Source of the DNA: Clostridiaceae bacterium
GTDB lineage: Bacteria > Bacillota > Clostridia > Oscillospirales > Butyricicoccaceae
DNA: 57,816 nucleotides
Assembly: GCA_009911355.1 (NCBI GenBank)
Contig: QXXE01000021.1
Span: forward strand, 1-57,816
Reading direction: 5' to 3'
The notes under the pieces are model-generated. The model ran no database searches. It saw nothing but the letters and a program-made list of their open reading frames with translations, and was not told where the DNA came from. The position numbers were made by a program, and so were the translations under genes. Below, piece after piece: positions 24,353 through 32,579 of the stretch (positions within the stretch are counted from its first letter, which is position 1; each line of letters begins with the position of its first letter).

Positions 24353-25582
24353 TTACAGTTTTGTAAGGAATGCGGCTGTAAACGCGGTGCCCGCGCCCGG
24401 TTCGCTCTGCACCGAGAGGGCCCCGCCTTGGCCTTCGACAATTGCGCGCGCCAGCGGCAGGCCCAGCCCGACCCCTGGCGTGCTTCCGGAAGCCGGCGCA
24501 CGGTAGAAGCGTTTGAAAATGTGGTGCAGGTCAACGGGGGCAATCCCCTCGCCGGTGTCGGAAACAGTGATCCGGAGCATACCGGGGGAAGTTTCCCAAA
24601 GCACCTTGATTTCGTCGTCGGCCTTTGTGTGGTCCAAAGCATTTTTGATCAGATTCCCGAGCGCTTCCGCCGTCCATGCAGGGTCGCAGTACAGCACTGC
24701 ATCCGGGGCGCCTGAGAACGTCAGCCGTTTGCCCTCGCGCACTGCCCGGGTCAGCAGCTCTTCGGACGCGCACCCTGCCAGCTGCGGCACGCTGACCCAT
24801 TCGCCCGCGAACACGATGCTTCCCGCGTCCAGCCGCGCAAGTTTCAGCAGCATCCCTACCAAGCCCTCCATCCGTGCGAGCGACGTAAGTGATTTCCCGG
24901 TGAACGCGCGCACAGTTTTCGGGTTTTCCGGCTCTGCCGCGATAATTTCGATGTACATTTGCAGCGCTGACAGCGGCGTTTTCAGCTGGTGCGAGATGTC
25001 TGAAATTGTAGCCCTTAAAAACTCTTTTGCACGGTGTTCGGTTTCGCTTTTGGCCTGCATTGCGGTCGCGAGCTGATCGACTGCGGCAAATAACCGGCCC
25101 TGCGCGCCCAGCCCGGTGCGCGGCAGCCTGCGGCAGAAGTCCCCTTCGGCATAGCGCGTTACAGCTGCCGCCGCTTGGTCAAGCTGCCGGTCCCGTGCCT
25201 GTAAAAAAAGCGCCGCCGCCGCCATTTGCAGGGCGGACAGCACGAGCACGCAGGTGACCGCCGTCAACAGGACCTTTACCGTGTGCGTACGAACGGGAGC
25301 GGGCAGCCAGACAGGTTCGCCGTCCCCTCTGCCAGCTTTGGAGAGTAATTCCTCTGCGGGTTTTGAAACCTGGTGGTTTTGCAATGCGTGCGCAATCACG
25401 GAGGGCTCCACGCCCTGTTCCAGAAGTGCGGTCACAAGGGTTAGCTCACGTTCCCGCAGCACCGCCCGCAGGCTGTATGGCTGGCTGGCTCCAAATAGGA
25501 GGGCTGACAGCAGAAAGCACACGCAAATCCCCGCTGCTGTGGTGAAATAAATCCGTGCCCCGCGTTCCTGTAAAAAGCTCAT
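24353..25582 (-). CDS. Sensor histidine kinase
   Basis: A 409-residue membrane kinase. Transmembrane helices are at about 13-31 and 103-127, with a roughly 70-residue extracellular loop. A HAMP-like linker follows, then the phosphoacceptor His198 in ISDISHQLKTPLSAL, and an ATPase domain with N box GNLIKNALDHT, G1 VSDTGEGI, F box FKRFYRA and G2 GVGLGLPLA. It should phosphorylate the response regulator encoded just upstream, with which it overlaps by 4 bases (ATGA). The ligand is unknown; the nearby FtsX-type transporter suggests a cell-envelope stress or antimicrobial peptide signal. Confidence 0.9.
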   Translation of the reverse strand: MSFLQERGARIYFTTAAGICVCFLLSALLFGASQPYSLRAVLRERELTLVTALLEQGVEPSVIAHALQNHQVSKPAEELLSKAGRGDGEPVWLPAPVRTHTVKVLLTAVTCVLVLSALQMAAAALFLQARDRQLDQAAAAVTRYAEGDFCRRLPRTGLGAQGRLFAAVDQLATAMQAKSETEHRAKEFLRATISDISHQLKTPLSALQMYIEIIAAEPENPKTVRAFTGKSLTSLARMEGLVGMLLKLARLDAGSIVFAGEWVSVPQLAGCASEELLTRAVREGKRLTFSGAPDAVLYCDPAWTAEALGNLIKNALDHTKADDEIKVLWETSPGMLRITVSDTGEGIAPVDLHHIFKRFYRAPASGSTPGVGLGLPLARAIVEGQGGALSVQSEPGAGTAFTAAFLTKL

Positions 25583-26259
25583 GGCGCGCCCTCCTCCCAG
25601 CGGTAGCCCAGGCCGCGCACGGTCAGCAGCCGCATAGGATGCGACGGGTCGGGCTCGATTTTTTCGCGCAGGCGGCGGATATAGACCGATAGCGTGTTGT
25701 CGTCGACATAGCAGCCGCGCCCATCCCAGAGAGCATCCAAAATGGCGGTGCGCGGCAGCGTTTTCCCGCTGTTTTCGATCAGAAAGCATAGCAAGCGGTA
25801 TTCGGCGACGGTCAGGTCGAGCGTTTTCCCATCAAAGAGCGCCCTTCCGGCAAGCCGGTCGATCTCCACCCGTCCCGAGCGGAGTACCGGCTCCCCCGCC
25901 CTGCGGCGCAGCTGGGCGCGCAGGCGGGAGCATAGCTCGCCCAGCCGGAAGGGTTTGGCGATGTAGTCGTCCGCGCCGCCGTCCAGCCCGCGGATGACGC
26001 TAGGCTCTTCGTCGGAGGCGGTCAGGAATACAATGGGGACGCGGCAGCCCTCCGCGCGGGCATGTTCGCAGAACGAGAAGCCGTTCCCGTCGGGGAGGGT
26101 CACGTCGAGAAGATACAGGTCATAGGGGCGGCTTTTCCGGAGCGCTTCGGCTTCCCTGACCGAGCGTGCGATATCCAGTGTAAAGCCGTTTTTCGGCAGC
26201 GCATAGGCGAGCCCGTCAATCAGGCTTTCATCGTCTTCGAGCAGCAGCAGATGGGGCAT
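25579..26259 (-). CDS. OmpR/PhoB-family response regulator
   Basis: A 226-residue regulator. The receiver domain (1-115) has the acidic pair in LLEDD, phospho-acceptor Asp52 in LYLLDVTLPDGNG, Thr in FLTASD and Lys in IAKPF. The C-terminal winged helix (about 125-226) has LDLTVAEYRLLCFLIENSG and DDNTLSVYIRRLREKI. ATG 26259 is chosen: the GTG at 26271 has its ribosome site too close. A TATAAT box lies about 30 bases upstream. It should activate its own operon and the transporter in response to the kinase. Confidence 0.9.
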   Translation of the reverse strand: MPHLLLLEDDESLIDGLAYALPKNGFTLDIARSVREAEALRKSRPYDLYLLDVTLPDGNGFSFCEHARAEGCRVPIVFLTASDEEPSVIRGLDGGADDYIAKPFRLGELCSRLRAQLRRRAGEPVLRSGRVEIDRLAGRALFDGKTLDLTVAEYRLLCFLIENSGKTLPRTAILDALWDGRGCYVDDNTLSVYIRRLREKIEPDPSHPMRLLTVRGLGYRWEEGAP

Positions 26260-26676
26260 ATCGTCAGTCACTTCCCTTCTTTTCCCCTATTATAGCATAG
26301 TTTCGGGATAATTTGCCCTATCTTACAAAAATGTAAGGACGCGATGCTTGTCTCGCCGGGAGGGCTATCCAGATTTTGGAGGTTTGTCCGGTTCCATTCT
26401 GTACAATTTTCCTTTTTTCTCCATTTTTTGCTCTGGTTTTGTTTGTTTTGCATAATTGACAACTGATTTTATTGTGCGTTATAACGAAATTCTTTCGCGG
26501 ATTTTTCTGGATTCCAGCAGTTTACATCTGGATTTCTGATTCGGTTTGCGGTAAGATATTACCCGTAAGCCAGGCAGGGAACCAACGCTCCCTGCGATGG
26601 GCTGGACATGGGCTGCGGCCCAGAAAGACAACCTGAAAGAGATTCGCCTGCGTATAAGAAGAAAGGAGGGACTGCA
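26260..26676 (+). promoter_or_regulatory. Gap with promoter and structured leader of a 33-codon gene
   Basis: TTGACA (26456-26461), a 17-base spacer and TTATAA (26479-26484) make a clear promoter. About 190 bases of leader follow, with hairpins GGTAA/TTACC (near 26550) and GCAGGGA/TCCCTGC (near 26573-26594), before AAAGGAGGG and the small gene. The left part holds the divergent response regulator promoter. Confidence 0.6.
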
Positions 26677-26778
26677 ATGTTCCGTACATTTTTTAACGGT
26701 GTTGTGAACGCGCGTCTCGACGAGCTGAGCCTGATGGAGCGTGAGCTGAAGCGTTCACGCAGCCAGGAGCGCAAATAA
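26677..26778 (+). CDS. 33-residue basic small protein
   Basis: An open frame of 33 codons, beginning MFRTFFNGVVNARLDEL and ending KRSRSQERK. AAAGGAGGG sits 7 bases before the ATG, a near-perfect site. A sigma-A promoter lies about 200 bases upstream and a bidirectional terminator starts 23 bases after the stop, so this is a complete small transcription unit. The first half is amphipathic and the tail is highly basic. I do not recognise a family. The transcript could also act as a regulatory RNA. Confidence 0.6.
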   Translation: MFRTFFNGVVNARLDELSLMERELKRSRSQERK

Positions 26779-26801
26779 TCGCAATATGTACCTATAACCG
26801 G

Positions 26802-26841
26802 CCAAAAGCCCGTGCCCCGCAAAGGGGGCCCGGGCTTTTGG
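26802..26841. terminator. Bidirectional terminator between small gene and amidase
   Basis: CCAAAAGCCCG and CGGGCTTTTGG surround an inner GCCCC/GGGGC pair, giving a stem with T runs in both directions. It ends the small gene on the plus strand and the phage-like operon on the minus strand. Confidence 0.8.
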
Positions 26842-26847
26842 CGCTTT

Positions 26848-27531
26848 TCACTTGAACAGGCCGGCGCGGAAACCGACTACGAGCGTGCGGAGCATGTAAT
26901 GCTCCAGGTCGAGGTCACCCTCGTTGTTCCCGGCGAGCCAGCCTTTGTCCAGCAGTTGCTGGACGGTTTCTTTCCCCCATGCGGGGACGTCTTCCAGCTT
27001 ATGATAGATGGTCAATTCCTCATCCTCCTCTCGTTCCAGTTCGGCACGGAACTGCGACCATGCGTAGCTTTCCTGCACAAATGGGGCAGGGCATTGTTTG
27101 TGGGTCACATCGTAGTGCCGGACTACATTTTGTATCGGGATACCATATTTGCGCATGAGCTGCTTTGCAAGCTGCACTGCGCGGGCGCGCGTCGCGGATG
27201 AAAAATAATACCCGCCCTCGCTCTCGCGGGAGCACAGCTCTATGCCAATGCTGTTTTGATTGCGGCAGGAGGGGTGATAATAGGTACCCTTTGTACCGCA
27301 GTGCCAAGCGACATAATCATCAGGCACCGAACGCCAGACCTCGCGCTCATCGACGAAATAGTGCGCCGAGGTTTCGGTAAAATCGCGCGAAAAATAGGTT
27401 GCGTTCTCGGCGGCAGTGTCGCCGTCGCCGCCCGTGTAATGCACCACTAAATAAGAAATATCACTTTTTGAACGCTTGTGGCCGTAATTATCACGCCGTG
27501 CAAGCTTGGTCTGTATCTTCGTAAACCTCAT
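26848..27531 (-). CDS. N-acetylmuramoyl-L-alanine amidase (phage endolysin)
   Basis: A 227-residue amidase of the Amidase_2/T7 lysozyme type that cuts the bond between muramic acid and the peptide stem. Zinc ligands are visible: SYLVVHYTGG (first His), WHCGTKGTYYHPS, and VVRHYDVTHKQCP (second His and the Cys). About 65 C-terminal residues (YHKLEDVPAWGKETVQQLLDKGWLAG) resemble a small wall-binding module. No signal peptide is present, as expected if a holin releases it. It is the last gene of the phage-like operon, next to the holin. Confidence 0.88.
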   Translation of the reverse strand: MRFTKIQTKLARRDNYGHKRSKSDISYLVVHYTGGDGDTAAENATYFSRDFTETSAHYFVDEREVWRSVPDDYVAWHCGTKGTYYHPSCRNQNSIGIELCSRESEGGYYFSSATRARAVQLAKQLMRKYGIPIQNVVRHYDVTHKQCPAPFVQESYAWSQFRAELEREEDEELTIYHKLEDVPAWGKETVQQLLDKGWLAGNNEGDLDLEHYMLRTLVVGFRAGLFK

Positions 27532-27580
27532 CCTTTCTCAAAACGCTCAGAGACCGACCCAAAGGGCTCCGGCCCCTTCC

Positions 27581-27960
27581 GACCAGCCCGCTGTCCTCAT
27601 GGCGGGCTGGTCATTGAGCACTAAAATGATCGAAAAACCACAATCCCCCGTCCCGCCCGCAGGCGAGACAGAGATGCGTCAGCATCTCGGGGTCTGGGGC
27701 AAAGCCCCAGCGGGGTGCAGGGGCGGAGCCCCGCCGCCAGCCGCGTAGGCTGCCCGCCCGGCGAGGGCGCGGGGTGCAGGGGCAGAGCCCCGCCGCCAGC
27801 CGCGTAGGCTGCCCGCCCGGCGAGGGCGCGGGGTGCAGGGGCAGAGCCCCGCCGCCAGCCGCGTAGGCTGCCCGCCCGGCGAGGGCGCGGGGTGCAGGGG
27901 CAGAGCCCCGCCGCCAGCCGCGTAGGCTGCCCGCCCGGCGAGGGCGCGGGGCAGAGCTCC
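27581..27960 (-). repeat. Mosaic hairpin repeat, copy C, with four 59-bp tandem units
   Basis: This fills the gap between amidase and holin (27532-27964), in inverted order: GACCAGCCCGC/GCGGGCTGGTC (27581-27612), GTCCCGCCCGCAGGCG (27650-27665), GAGATGC/GCATCTC (27671-27688), CTGGGGC/GCCCCAG (27694-27710), then 59-bp units starting at 27712, 27771, 27830 and 27889. The last three are identical and a partial fifth starts at 27948. Identity implies recent expansion. Confidence 0.85.
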
Positions 27961-27964
27961 GCCG

Positions 27965-28393
27965 TCAGCCGCCCTTGCGGTGCAGGGCCTCGAAGGCTTC
28001 CCGCAGCCCCGGAGGGAGTGGTACGCCCATTAAACCGATGTTCTCCAGGATGGAGATGCCCTCGTTGCCAGACAGGAAATAAATTACCCCCAGCCGCGCC
28101 GCCTCCGTCCCCATTGCCCGGTCAAGCGCCGCAGCCAGCAGCACCAGCAGCAGCATCGCCCCCTTCTTCGCGATCCCCCGCAGCCCCGCCGCACTCGAAA
28201 GCCTTCCGCCCTGGGTCTTCGGCGATGCATGGAAACATAGCGCCACCGTGATTCCCAACAGATAGTCCGCGCCCATCAGCAGGATCAGCAGCTCAAGCGC
28301 GCCGTCCCAGCCGCCAAGCGCCTGCGTAATCCCCGCGCCAGCCGCAGAAACCGCCGCCAGCACAATCAGCTTTACCTTGTCCACCGGCGTCAC
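27965..28393 (-). CDS. Phage holin (holin 4 / toxin-secretion type)
   Basis: A 142-residue protein with three or four hydrophobic segments: VKLIVLAAVSAAGAGITQALGG, ALELLILLMGADYLLGITVAL, AMLLLVLLAAALDRAMG and a final one around GVIYFLSGNEGISILENIGLMG. This matches the phage_holin_4_1 family, including the GxxGR-like loop and the NEGISILEN motif. It would form membrane pores that let the amidase reach the wall. Its start overlaps the upstream gene by 4 bases. The functional pair with the amidase is interrupted only by repeat copy C. Confidence 0.85.
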   Translation of the reverse strand: MTPVDKVKLIVLAAVSAAGAGITQALGGWDGALELLILLMGADYLLGITVALCFHASPKTQGGRLSSAAGLRGIAKKGAMLLLVLLAAALDRAMGTEAARLGVIYFLSGNEGISILENIGLMGVPLPPGLREAFEALHRKGG

Positions 28394-29256
28394 TTCCCGT
28401 TCAACTTGCGCAGCGCCGCCGCCCGGTAATTCTCCGCCGCCTGCCGGTCAAGCCCCGCCGCCTTCAGCATCTGCGCCGTCGGCATCACGCCCGCATTCAA
28501 AAACGCCATCGCCCGGTCAAACGCTTCGTCCTCCACGCCCTGCCCGCGCTTGAGATCGCCGTCCGCGCGCTCCCGCGCCGATTCGTACATCGCCCGCTGC
28601 GTGTCCCGCGCGTCCTTCGCCTGCTCATAAGCGAGCTTCTGCCCCGCCTGGTACGCGCTTGCCGAGGAAGCGCTCAGCTTCGCCAGCGATTCGATTTCGC
28701 CCAGCATGCTTTCGCCCTCGTCCTGGTACATCTTGTAAGCCAGTTCGTAAAGCCCTGGCAGCGCGTCGCCCAGCTTGCTGTTGTAATAATCCTGCGCCTG
28801 GCTCGCCGCCGCAACGGCTGCCGTACTCGCCTGCCCGCCGGTCAGCGCTGCCGCCGAACCAACCGCCTCCCGCCTCGCGCGGTCGCCCTCCCGGCGGTAG
28901 GCCGAGCGGTATGACTGGTACAGCGGGTCGTCCTCCGGGTCGTACTCGAACGGCTCCCGCCCGCGGTACGCCGCGAACGCCGCTGAAAGCTGCTCCGCAT
29001 AAGGGTCGCGGTAGCTGCCCGCGCCGGAAACGCCTGCGCCCGCCTGCCCGGAAACGCCGCTGTGGCGGTCAATGTAGCTGCGCGCCTTTGCATACGCGCT
29101 GTCGTAGGCGTATTGATAAAGCGATTCGTCGCTTGTTGCCTTGCGGATGCGCTGGTCGAGCACGTCCTGTACTTCCTGTGCGCTTGCGCCCGCCGCCATC
29201 ATCTGGTCAAGGCGGATGCTGTAATCCACATCCCTGTCAAAATTTTTATATGCCAT
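28390..29256 (-). CDS. Phage structural/internal protein, Ala-rich, helical
   Basis: A 288-residue protein, rich in Ala, Tyr, Arg and Gln, with long predicted helices (SAAALTGGQASTAAVAAASQAQDYYN; AYQAGQKLAYEQAKDARDTQR). I recognise no domain. The composition and position between the fibre-like gene and the holin recall internal or ejection proteins of short-tailed phages, which are Ala-rich and helical. It overlaps the holin gene (ATGA). The role is inferred only from position. Confidence 0.6.
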   Translation of the reverse strand: MAYKNFDRDVDYSIRLDQMMAAGASAQEVQDVLDQRIRKATSDESLYQYAYDSAYAKARSYIDRHSGVSGQAGAGVSGAGSYRDPYAEQLSAAFAAYRGREPFEYDPEDDPLYQSYRSAYRREGDRARREAVGSAAALTGGQASTAAVAAASQAQDYYNSKLGDALPGLYELAYKMYQDEGESMLGEIESLAKLSASSASAYQAGQKLAYEQAKDARDTQRAMYESARERADGDLKRGQGVEDEAFDRAMAFLNAGVMPTAQMLKAAGLDRQAAENYRAAALRKLNGK

Positions 29257-29283
29257 GGTGTCCTCCTTTTAGAACCGAAATGT

Positions 29284-30117
29284 TTACTTTTCCTTCATCA
29301 TGGTGACGCTTTCGCCGCTCTCGTTGAAATAGTGGATGCCGTCTGCGGCGAATTCCCAATAGCGGTGCGGGGTCAGGAACACGCGCAGCGCGCCGTACAT
29401 GGTGGTGTCGCCGTTCACGATCAGCCGGTCGCCGGGGCTCAGCTGGATATCGTACTTGCTGCCGATATTGAGCACGCCGTTGCTGGTAGAGCGGATGAAG
29501 CCGATATTTTCCCTTCCGTCCAGGAAGTTGAGCTCGGCGACGCCGTCCTGCATCACGGAATTGACCGTTCCTTCGACGTCGATGCTGTCAACGGTCTGCC
29601 GGATAGAGGTATACTTGCCGTTCAGGTCGCTGACGCGGCTTTCGAGCCCTTGGGCGGTCTGGGAAATGCGCGACACGTTGCCCTCGGCGTCGGAAACGCG
29701 GCTTGTCAAGCCGTTTGCGGTCTGGACGAGGTCGACCAGGCTGCCTTCGGCGTCCTGCACGCGGCTGCGCAGGCCCTCGGCGGTCTGGGTGACGGCGGAC
29801 AGGCCGCCTTCGGCGTTTTCGACGCGGCTGACCAGCCCTTCGGCGGTCTGCTGCACTTGAGAGATGCTGCCTTCTGCGCTTTCGACGCGGCTTTGCAGGC
29901 CCTGTGCGGTGAGTGTCAGTTCGGCGAGGTTGCCTTTGGCGTCCTGCACGGCCTGGTTGAGCACCTCAATTGCGGGGATGTTCTCGCTGTCCAGGTTTGC
30001 GAGCAAAAAACGCAGCTGCTCGCTGAGGGAGATGGTATAGTCGTGCAGCTTTTTGACTGTTCCTCGAAGGTCATCGCTGTCAAATTTCGGCACGCCGCTG
30101 TCCATAAAGATTGCCAT
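29284..30117 (-). CDS. Fibre-like protein with 21-residue repeats
   Basis: A 277-residue protein. After an N-terminal segment (1-65) come five tandem 21-residue units of the form QTAEGLxSRVxxAEGxxxxVx (about 65-175), predicted to be a trimeric coiled coil. Then a C-terminal domain of about 85 residues (LNFLDGRENIGFIRSTSNG, SPGDRLIVNGDTTMYGALRVF) has beta-rich character. This is the layout of receptor-binding or neck fibres. AAAGGAG lies just before the ATG. Repeat copy D follows upstream. Confidence 0.65.
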   Translation of the reverse strand: MAIFMDSGVPKFDSDDLRGTVKKLHDYTISLSEQLRFLLANLDSENIPAIEVLNQAVQDAKGNLAELTLTAQGLQSRVESAEGSISQVQQTAEGLVSRVENAEGGLSAVTQTAEGLRSRVQDAEGSLVDLVQTANGLTSRVSDAEGNVSRISQTAQGLESRVSDLNGKYTSIRQTVDSIDVEGTVNSVMQDGVAELNFLDGRENIGFIRSTSNGVLNIGSKYDIQLSPGDRLIVNGDTTMYGALRVFLTPHRYWEFAADGIHYFNESGESVTMMKEK

Positions 30118-30154
30118 ATGGAACTCCTTTCGTCGTTTTTTCTTCCTGCGGGGT

Positions 30155-30310
30155 TACGCTGGGGCGCTGCCCCAGCCCCCGCGCCTACGCGGCGGGCGCC
30201 AAAGGGACTCGTCCCTTTGGAATCCCTTTCTCCGCCTGCGGGCGGGGCAGGGGCTTGCCCGTCGTGTGTGCTCCGTGAACCAGCCCGCCAGAACGGCGGC
30301 GGGCTGGTTC
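30155..30310 (+). repeat. Mosaic hairpin repeat, copy D
   Basis: Located between the fibre-like gene and the tail gene. CTGGGGC/GCCCCAG (30159-30175), CCAAAGGGAC/GTCCCTTTGG (30199-30220), AATCCCTTTC, CGCCTGCGGGCGGGGC (30233-30248), then AACCAGCCCGCC/GGCGGGCTGGTT (30278-30289, 30298-30309) followed by a T run on the plus strand, where no gene needs a terminator. Confidence 0.75.
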
Positions 30311-30356
30311 GGTTTTTTGCGGTGAGGATTTTTATATGTTTTGGGGTTATTGTGGG

Positions 30357-31853
30357 TTACTCTTCCCCTTCGAGGTAAATCAGGTGCAGCGCCCGCAGCA
30401 CTGCGCCCCCTTCGCCGGAAACCCGCACCTGTACCTCGCGCCCCCTTTGCAGCGCTGCGGGTATGCGCAGCCGCTTCGCGCCGTGTACCCGCTGGGAAAA
30501 GACGGTATGGAACGCGCCGCCGTCGCAGCTGACCGCCGCGTCGACCCTGGTTCCGTCTGCAAAGTCTCCGAGGATCTCCAGACGCGTCGGGGTACGTGCG
30601 GCAAGACCGTCTTCGCCGAACCCGGCAAAGTGTGCCGACCACTGGACCACCTCGCCCCCGCCGGCGCGGTACACCCCGTCCTCGCCGAGCCAGAACAGCC
30701 CGTCCGCTGGCGTTGCGAACGCCGCTGCTCTGTGCCCGTCCTCCTTGCACCACGCCCCGCTGTCAAGCGACAGCGAGACATGCTCCGCCACGCCGCCGCG
30801 CAGCCCGGATAGGTGGAGCACCCCGCCGCTGGCCCCTGCCGCCGCGCTTTCGTAAGGCATATCCCCCAGCGGCTGGCTGACCGTTTCCGGCACGCCGCCC
30901 CCGTAAGCAACCAGCCCTTCCCTGGACCACCAGTACAGCGCGCCCCTCGCGCTGCACACGCTCCGCTCGCACCCCGCCATCACGCCGGGGATCGGGCTGA
31001 CCTGCACCTGGAACTGGGACGGCTTCACGCCGTAAACCTTATGGACGCACTGCTCTTTGAAAAAGAGCAGGTGCGAGCCAAACACGCCGCAGCCGGTAAA
31101 CGCCCCTTCGGTTGCAGTTTCCACCGAAAAACCGTCGGTTGCAAGCCCTTCAAACACGTTCCAGTTGCAGGGGTCCCCCAGCACGGAGCAGCAAATCGTG
31201 CTGCCATGCACGCCCCACAGCCGGTTATCCCGTTCGCAGACAAATTTTAGGTCGGGCACCTCGCGCACCACGGCAGCGGCGGACTCATAACCGGATGAAA
31301 AGCATTCCTCGGAAAAAACCAGCCGGTCGCCGTCCACCTCCCGCACCACAACGGTTTTGTTGTTGCCAGGATTCGCCTTGCACCCGGAAACCGTGACGCC
31401 GTCGCCGGGGCGGAACCCGCCCAGCCCTGTGCCCGACATGCTGTTTGCAGTAAACCGCACCGCTCCCGACCAGCGCATCTCCATATCGGAGAGCGTAAGC
31501 GAATTGGTATCAAACATCTTTTTATCGGGGAAGATCACGAGCCGCCCGCCCATTGCGGCCAGCTGGTGCCGCCCCGCGCTGACCGTCCCGCGCTGCGTGC
31601 CGTTAAACAGCAGCTTCGTCCCGTCGATCACCGCGAGCCCGCCGCCGACAGCGCACAGGTCGGACGGCGCTTCGCACGCGAGCACTCGTTCCCGCCCCTG
31701 CCGCACCGCAAGGCAGGCCGCCTCCGACGGCGAAAAGCCCTCCATTTCGCAGCAGCTGCCCGCCGCCGCCCTTACCCGCCGGTCAAGCCCGCGGAACACC
31801 TGCACCGACTCCCGCTTACGCGGGAGCCCGCGCAGCCGTGGCAGATCAAACAT
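30357..31853 (-). CDS. Phage tail or stabilization protein (probable beta-propeller)
   Basis: A 498-residue protein without a firm family match. Short repeated beta segments ending in G-rich turns (LCAVGGGLAVIDGTKLLFNG, AMGGRLVIFPDKKMFD, CERDNRLWGVHGSTICCS, GVFGSHLLFFKEQCVHKVYG, GALYWWSREGLVAYGG, DGLFWLGEDGVYRAG) suggest a beta-propeller, as in tail-hub or packaged-DNA stabilization proteins of short-tailed phages. It is the largest gene between the connectors and the fibre. It may close the portal or form the tail tube. Confidence 0.55.
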   Translation of the reverse strand: MFDLPRLRGLPRKRESVQVFRGLDRRVRAAAGSCCEMEGFSPSEAACLAVRQGRERVLACEAPSDLCAVGGGLAVIDGTKLLFNGTQRGTVSAGRHQLAAMGGRLVIFPDKKMFDTNSLTLSDMEMRWSGAVRFTANSMSGTGLGGFRPGDGVTVSGCKANPGNNKTVVVREVDGDRLVFSEECFSSGYESAAAVVREVPDLKFVCERDNRLWGVHGSTICCSVLGDPCNWNVFEGLATDGFSVETATEGAFTGCGVFGSHLLFFKEQCVHKVYGVKPSQFQVQVSPIPGVMAGCERSVCSARGALYWWSREGLVAYGGGVPETVSQPLGDMPYESAAAGASGGVLHLSGLRGGVAEHVSLSLDSGAWCKEDGHRAAAFATPADGLFWLGEDGVYRAGGGEVVQWSAHFAGFGEDGLAARTPTRLEILGDFADGTRVDAAVSCDGGAFHTVFSQRVHGAKRLRIPAALQRGREVQVRVSGEGGAVLRALHLIYLEGEE

Positions 31854-31876
31854 CCTGCATCCTCCTTTCCGCGCGC

Positions 31877-32221
31877 TCAGCCAAAGCGCACCCGGGTATC
31901 CTTCACCGGGGCGGCTTCGCGCCGCCGCGCCCGGGCGAACCCGTCATACAGCGCCGAATAGAGCGCCATATCGTTGTTGCACCGCGCAGTCTCGCCCGCC
32001 GCCCCGGCGAGCATTGCCGCGACGAAGTGCTCATACAGCCCCTCGTAAGCGCCGCTGACGCTGAGCGCGCTGTCCGGTTCGAGCGCCCCCAGCGGGGCTT
32101 CGCCAAGCACCTCCGTCCGCACGAGGTTTTCCACCCGCAGCAATTCCTGCATGGCGTAGCCCTCCTCCTGCGCGTGCGGGAACGCCGCCGCCACCCGTCC
32201 GAGCGCGTCCGCAGCGGTCAT
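31877..32221 (-). CDS. Phage head-tail connector-like protein
   Basis: A 114-residue helical protein (LRVENLVRTEVLGEAPLGAL, YEHFVAAMLAGAAGETARCNNDMALYSALYDGFA). The position after the capsid gene and the helical bundle character fit an adaptor protein that sits under the portal. It overlaps the next small gene upstream by 4 bases. The family is assigned from context, not from a diagnostic motif. Confidence 0.5.
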   Translation of the reverse strand: MTAADALGRVAAAFPHAQEEGYAMQELLRVENLVRTEVLGEAPLGALEPDSALSVSGAYEGLYEHFVAAMLAGAAGETARCNNDMALYSALYDGFARARRREAAPVKDTRVRFG

Positions 32222-32457
32222 GCTTCACCCCCGTGCATCAGCCGGTCGGCGAACAGGTCCTGCCGCGCGCTGTTCTGGATGACCTCTGCAAACTGCCTGC
32301 GCACCTTGACCGGCACGCCGCGCTGGATCAGGCAGCTTTCGCCGTTGACGCAGACAAACAGGTCGTCGCAGTAGCGCTCGCTGTCCTTAAACAGCGTGAC
32401 CTCAACCAGTTCCTCACCGGTATCCCGTGCAATGTTACCCATGTGCTGTTTCATCAT
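32218..32457 (-). CDS. Small phage protein next to the capsid gene
   Basis: A 79-residue protein (MMKQHMGNIARDTGEELVEV, LFVCVNGESCLIQRGVPVKVRRQFAEVI). Short proteins with the pattern FVxVNGxxxLIQRGxxVxV follow the capsid gene in many Firmicutes phages. The start is set at 32457 by GGAGG five bases upstream. Probably a structural or assembly factor; function not known. Confidence 0.55.
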   Translation of the reverse strand: MMKQHMGNIARDTGEELVEVTLFKDSERYCDDLFVCVNGESCLIQRGVPVKVRRQFAEVIQNSARQDLFADRLMHGGEA

Positions 32458-32579
32458 CAAATCCTCCATTTCCAAGTGTAAAATTGTGTAAAATCGGTGT
32501 TCCCCGCATGCCGGAACAGATTGCCCGCAAAGGGGGCGCAGGGCAAAGCCCCCTGCGCAGCCCCTTACGGGAAAAGCGG

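Noticed and set aside
23921..27960. Tandem repeats as CRISPR arrays
   Set aside because: Units are directly adjacent with no unique spacers, and no cas genes are present.
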